Shown here: one piece after another, positions 4,559 to 7,617 of the stretch
Position numbering within the stretch: the stretch's first letter is position 1
Layout: each line of letters opens with the position of its first letter
NCBI GenBank assembly: GCA_027001345.1
Contig: JALTMS010000107.1
Span: forward strand, 1-7,617
DNA from: Acidobacteriota bacterium
GTDB taxonomy: Bacteria > Acidobacteriota > Polarisedimenticolia > J045
DNA length: 7,617 nt
Direction: 5' to 3'
Notes under the pieces: generated by a model
Database searches by the model: none
What the model saw: the letters and a program-made list of their open reading frames with translations, nothing else
What the model was told of the DNA's origin: nothing
Made by a program: the position numbers and the translations under genes

Positions 4559-6826
4559 TCACCCGGCCTGGACACGCCTCCGCAGCAAGCGATAGTCCAC
4601 CAACCGTCCCAGTGACGTCATCGCGCGCTCGGCGGTGGTGAAGGTAGGCACGCCGCCCTCTTCGAGGGCCTCGACGAAGGCGTTGTACATGGTTCCGGCG
4701 TTGACGGAGACCACCACGGGCTTGTCGTGTCGGCTGGCCTGGCGAACGATGCGGATCGCCAGGTTTTCGCGGTCGCGCTCCATCTCCTCGGGCTTGGTGT
4801 GCAGGGCTACGGTGTGGGGTACCACCGAGATGAACAGGGCATGCACGCCGGGATCCTCGAGGGTCAGCTCGATGCAGCGCTCGAAGGTGGCGTCGTCTGC
4901 CATCGGCGTCAGGTCGAGGAAGGGATTGACTGAAACGAACGGGGGCAGGGCCTGGCGGAGCTGCTGGGCGGTCGCCTCGGAAAACTCCGCCAGTTCGAGC
5001 TGGCCGATGTTGTCCGCCGCGTAGGTGCTCTCGAAGCCCGCGTTGACCACTCCCGCCACCCGCCGGCCGCCGATCTTCTTGCTGCCCATCAGCGAGAAGG
5101 TCTTGAGCAGATCCTTGTGATCGAGAATGTGGTCGGCCACGATGGCGCCGGCCTGCTCCATGGCCGCCAGGGCCACCTTGTAGTCGCCGGTCATCGATGC
5201 CGTGTGGGACGCCGCGGCGCGGGAGCCGGCGTCGGTGCGCCCGGCCTTGTAGACGATCACGGGCTTGGTCGAGCGGCACACCGCGTCGAAGAACTTGCGC
5301 CCCCCCGAGGGCTTGAATCCCTCGATGTAGACCCCGATCACGTCGATCGCCGGATCCTGGTCGAAGTAAGCCACCAGGTCGCCGGGATCCACGTCGAGCT
5401 GGTTGCCGTAGCTCACCACCACCCGCGGGTAGATCGCGCTCTTGAGCTTGTCCAGCTCGGAGACGCCCAGGGCCCCGCTCTGGGTCAGCAGGGCCACGTT
5501 GGACTGCTTGCGTGGACGATACTCGAGTTTTTCTTCGGGGATGAAGAGGGTATTGAGACCGGGTCGGTCTTCCACCGGCGCGCGGAAGATGCCCAGGCAG
5601 TTGGGCCCCACGATGCGAATCCCGCTGCCGGCGACCACGTCGAGGATCTGCCGCTCGAGGGTGGCGCCGGTCTGCACTTCCGAAAAGCCACCGGGGATCA
5701 GCACCAGGCCCCGGGCGCCGATCTTGCGCGCCTGATCGGCCACCTCGGGGGCCAGGGGCGCGGGTACGCAGACCACCACCAGCTCCACCGGCTTGCCGAT
5801 GGCCTCGAGGCTCTGGTGAAGCGGATAACTCTGGCCACCGATCACCGCCTGGCCCCCCTTGACGTTGACCAGGTAGAGATCCTCCCGACCCAGGTTGTGC
5901 AGCAGGGTGGCGATGTTGTTGCCGGTCTTGGTGTTGTCGGTGGCCGAGACGCCTACCACGGCGATGCCCTCGGGCCAGAACAGCGCATCGAGACCCTCGG
6001 GTCGGGGGCCGGAGAGCAGGTCCAGCCGCTGCTCGGCGGAGAAGACCTGAGCCAGCCCGTCGATGGCGATCAGCTCATCCTGGTGATCGACCACAAAGGG
6101 GTTGACCTCGAACTCCGAGAGCAGCAGCCGGGGCGGAGCCGGGTTGAGGCTCGAATAGTGCTCGAAGAGGGCGCTGATCGCGCCGATCGCCTCGGCGATC
6201 AGATCGATGTGGCCGGTGTTGCCCTCCTCCCGGTACTTGCGGGCAATGGCCGTGGTCTCGAGCAGCTCGCGGCAAGCCGCCTCCTCCAGGGGCAGCAGGC
6301 GCACGTTGGGCGCCGAGAAATACTTGGCGAAGTGCTCGGCGTCGGTGCCCCCCTTGCTGAAGGAGATCACCGGGCCGAAGGCCATCGAGACCTTGGCGCC
6401 GATCAGCACCTCATTACCCAGGTCCTTCGAGTACTCCACGAAAGAGGTCAGCAGGAACCCCTCGATACGCGGCGCCGCCCCAGCGAAGTGAGAGTGGACC
6501 TCGATCTCCTCGCGCATCCGGCGCATCGCCCCGCGGATGCGCTCCCGGTCCCGCAGGACGATGCGCACGCCGCCCACGCGGGTCTTGTGGGCGATATCCG
6601 AGGAGACCACCTTGAGCACCAGGCGCTCGGTGCCGAACTCAGCCAGCATGCCGGGCTGGAGATCGTCGGGCTCGCGCAGGAAGAGCCAGGTCGGAACTTG
6701 CAAACCGAGGGCCTGGAGAATGCGGTAGACCTCGGGCTCGAGCAGTCGCTCGCGCCCCTCCTCCGCCGCCTCGGCCATGACGGCATCGATCTCCCGAATC
6801 TGCCTGTCCGACAGACCTGCGCTCAT
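4559..6826 (-). CDS. ADP-forming acyl-CoA synthetase, beta-alpha fusion
   Basis: This is a 755-residue enzyme of the NDP-forming acyl-CoA synthetase (ACD) family. It interconverts acid, CoA and ATP with acyl-CoA, ADP and phosphate in the cytoplasm. The N-terminal ~280 residues are an ATP-grasp (beta) part, with KVVSSDIAHKTRVGGVRI, GAKVSMAFGPVISFSKGGTD and SEFEVNPFVV. A CoA-binding Rossmann part follows (LFWPEGIAVVGVSATDNTKT to GIRIVGPNCLGIF). The succinyl-CoA-synthetase-like ligase part comes last. His541 in ASHTASMTG is the expected phosphohistidine and Glu502 in YIEGFK the second family residue. Better-known fused ACDs place alpha before beta; here the order is reversed. The ATG at 6826 has GAGGA 9 bases upstream and is preferred over one at 6892, which lies inside bamA. 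It lies 25 bases after bamA and is probably cotranscribed, suggesting an aromatic acid or a ring-cleavage product as substrate. The substrate is unknown. Confidence 0.92.
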   Translation of the reverse strand: MSAGLSDRQIREIDAVMAEAAEEGRERLLEPEVYRILQALGLQVPTWLFLREPDDLQPGMLAEFGTERLVLKVVSSDIAHKTRVGGVRIVLRDRERIRGAMRRMREEIEVHSHFAGAAPRIEGFLLTSFVEYSKDLGNEVLIGAKVSMAFGPVISFSKGGTDAEHFAKYFSAPNVRLLPLEEAACRELLETTAIARKYREEGNTGHIDLIAEAIGAISALFEHYSSLNPAPPRLLLSEFEVNPFVVDHQDELIAIDGLAQVFSAEQRLDLLSGPRPEGLDALFWPEGIAVVGVSATDNTKTGNNIATLLHNLGREDLYLVNVKGGQAVIGGQSYPLHQSLEAIGKPVELVVVCVPAPLAPEVADQARKIGARGLVLIPGGFSEVQTGATLERQILDVVAGSGIRIVGPNCLGIFRAPVEDRPGLNTLFIPEEKLEYRPRKQSNVALLTQSGALGVSELDKLKSAIYPRVVVSYGNQLDVDPGDLVAYFDQDPAIDVIGVYIEGFKPSGGRKFFDAVCRSTKPVIVYKAGRTDAGSRAAASHTASMTGDYKVALAAMEQAGAIVADHILDHKDLLKTFSLMGSKKIGGRRVAGVVNAGFESTYAADNIGQLELAEFSEATAQQLRQALPPFVSVNPFLDLTPMADDATFERCIELTLEDPGVHALFISVVPHTVALHTKPEEMERDRENLAIRIVRQASRHDKPVVVSVNAGTMYNAFVEALEEGGVPTFTTAERAMTSLGRLVDYRLLRRRVQAG

Positions 6827-6851
6827 TTTTTCTTTTCCTCGGTGACGACTG

Positions 6852-7617
6852 CTATTCGCGGGGCTTGCCCAGCACCTCGGCGAAGGCCGCATCGTCCATT
6901 TCGCGGCCCTCGGCGATGAGCTGACGGTAGCGGATGAAGTCGATGGTGTCGGTACCGGTGAGCTTGCGGGTGTTGAAGGCGTTGAAGCCGAGCAGGGCCT
7001 CGTTCGCCATGTTCGCCGACAGCCAGTGCCGGTTGGGGACCTTCATCATGTCCCAGAAGAAGCGCTTTTTCGAACGAATGCCGTCGATGGACTTGATCAG
7101 GCAGCCGGGGAAGAGATTCGCCAGCCGCCAGACCACCGAGTCGACCTCCTGATCGAGCAGCTCGAAGTCGATCTCGCCCTGCTTGAGCTGTGCCTTGGCC
7201 TGCCGGGCCGCGTCGCCGGTCTTGAACTCACCGTAGACGATCTCGCCCTCGTCCACGTAGCGATCGGTGATCACCAGGGGGTTCGGCACGAACTTGCCAT
7301 CGACCTTGAGCACTCGTTTGACCGCGGTGATCAGGCCCTTCATCTTCATCTTGTACGAACTCCACATCTCGCAGGACACGCAGTTCCACATGGCGTCCTC
7401 GATGGAGAGCATCCAGGGAAGAAAGTCGGTGGAGCCGCCGTCGGGAGCCGAACCGTGGCGCGGGCCGGCCTGCCCGAAGACCGCCAGATCAGAGGTCAGG
7501 GTGAAATCGCAGGCCATGCCGATCTCCTGCCCTCCGGCCACCCGCATGCCGTTGACCCGGCAGATGGTCGGCTTCTTGCAGCCGAGGATCGCATCGACCA
7601 TGCCGTTGAAGATGTCC
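6852..7617 (-). CDS. bamA: 6-oxocyclohex-1-ene-1-carbonyl-CoA hydrolase, C-terminal part
   Basis: This is BamA (also called Oah), a crotonase-superfamily enzyme that adds water to and opens the ring of 6-oxocyclohex-1-ene-1-carbonyl-CoA to give 3-hydroxypimelyl-CoA. It is the widely used marker of anaerobic aromatic degradation. About 254 residues are present; the N-terminal third lies beyond the window, as family members are about 360-380 residues. Diagnostic stretches include CRVNGMRVAGGQEIGMACDF, FGQAGPRHGSAPDGGSTDFL and MWNCVSCEMWSSYKM. The first contains the crotonase oxyanion-hole region, and the long post-crotonase tail is characteristic of BamA rather than of enoyl-CoA hydratases. The reading frame is open to the window edge. 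The ADP-forming acyl-CoA synthetase gene follows after 25 bases on the same strand. Confidence 0.96.
   Translation of the reverse strand, partial: DIFNGMVDAILGCKKPTICRVNGMRVAGGQEIGMACDFTLTSDLAVFGQAGPRHGSAPDGGSTDFLPWMLSIEDAMWNCVSCEMWSSYKMKMKGLITAVKRVLKVDGKFVPNPLVITDRYVDEGEIVYGEFKTGDAARQAKAQLKQGEIDFELLDQEVDSVVWRLANLFPGCLIKSIDGIRSKKRFFWDMMKVPNRHWLSANMANEALLGFNAFNTRKLTGTDTIDFIRYRQLIAEGREMDDAAFAEVLGKPRE

Noticed and set aside
4315..4641. A 108-codon plus-strand frame across the gene-free region
   Set aside because: It runs into the 3' end of the acyl-CoA synthetase on the other strand, is Arg-rich and low in complexity, and has no ribosome site.
5117..6919. A 600-codon open frame on the plus strand opposite the acyl-CoA synthetase
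   Set aside because: The opposite strand carries a full-length conserved enzyme. This frame shows low-complexity composition and no recognisable motif.

Overview
This is a GC-rich window from a bacterium that very probably degrades aromatic compounds anaerobically. Two minus-strand segments at the edges belong to the class I benzoyl-CoA pathway. The left edge (1-286) holds the first 95 residues of a benzoyl-CoA reductase C subunit (BcrC/BzdN type). The right edge (6852-7617) holds the last ~254 residues of BamA (Oah), the ring-opening hydrolase, followed after 25 bases by a 755-residue ADP-forming acyl-CoA synthetase. ATP-dependent (class I) benzoyl-CoA reductase is typical of facultative anaerobes such as denitrifiers. 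That fits the nitric oxide reductase in the middle. The sequence does not fix the taxon.

Between these segments lies a nitric-oxide and redox block. An Rrf2-family regulator (424-843, minus) is divergent from a complete quinol-dependent nitric oxide reductase (qNor, 1013-3304, plus). The 169-base gap between their starts holds a perfect TTGAC-N4-GTCAA box of CRP/FNR type, a good promoter for the regulator with an imperfect palindrome over its -10, and the Shine-Dalgarno site that sets the qNor GTG start. qNor ends at a strong intrinsic terminator (3331-3362). A separately transcribed, exported five-heme cytochrome c (3541-4203) follows. The next 355 bases (4204-4558) hold no recognisable gene, but contain a second FNR-like box and some hairpins.

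A working model: the catabolic genes generate reduced acyl-CoA intermediates, and qNor removes NO at the membrane using quinol. Both benzoyl-CoA reductase and Rrf2 regulators carry iron-sulfur clusters that NO can damage, so the arrangement could couple NO sensing and detoxification to protection of the aromatic pathway. That link is inferred from gene order only. Points worth a second look are the Rrf2 protein, which has Ser where NsrR has its middle cluster Cys; a TetR-like palindrome at the start of the bcr promoter; and the beta-then-alpha domain order of the acyl-CoA synthetase in an apparent operon with bamA.
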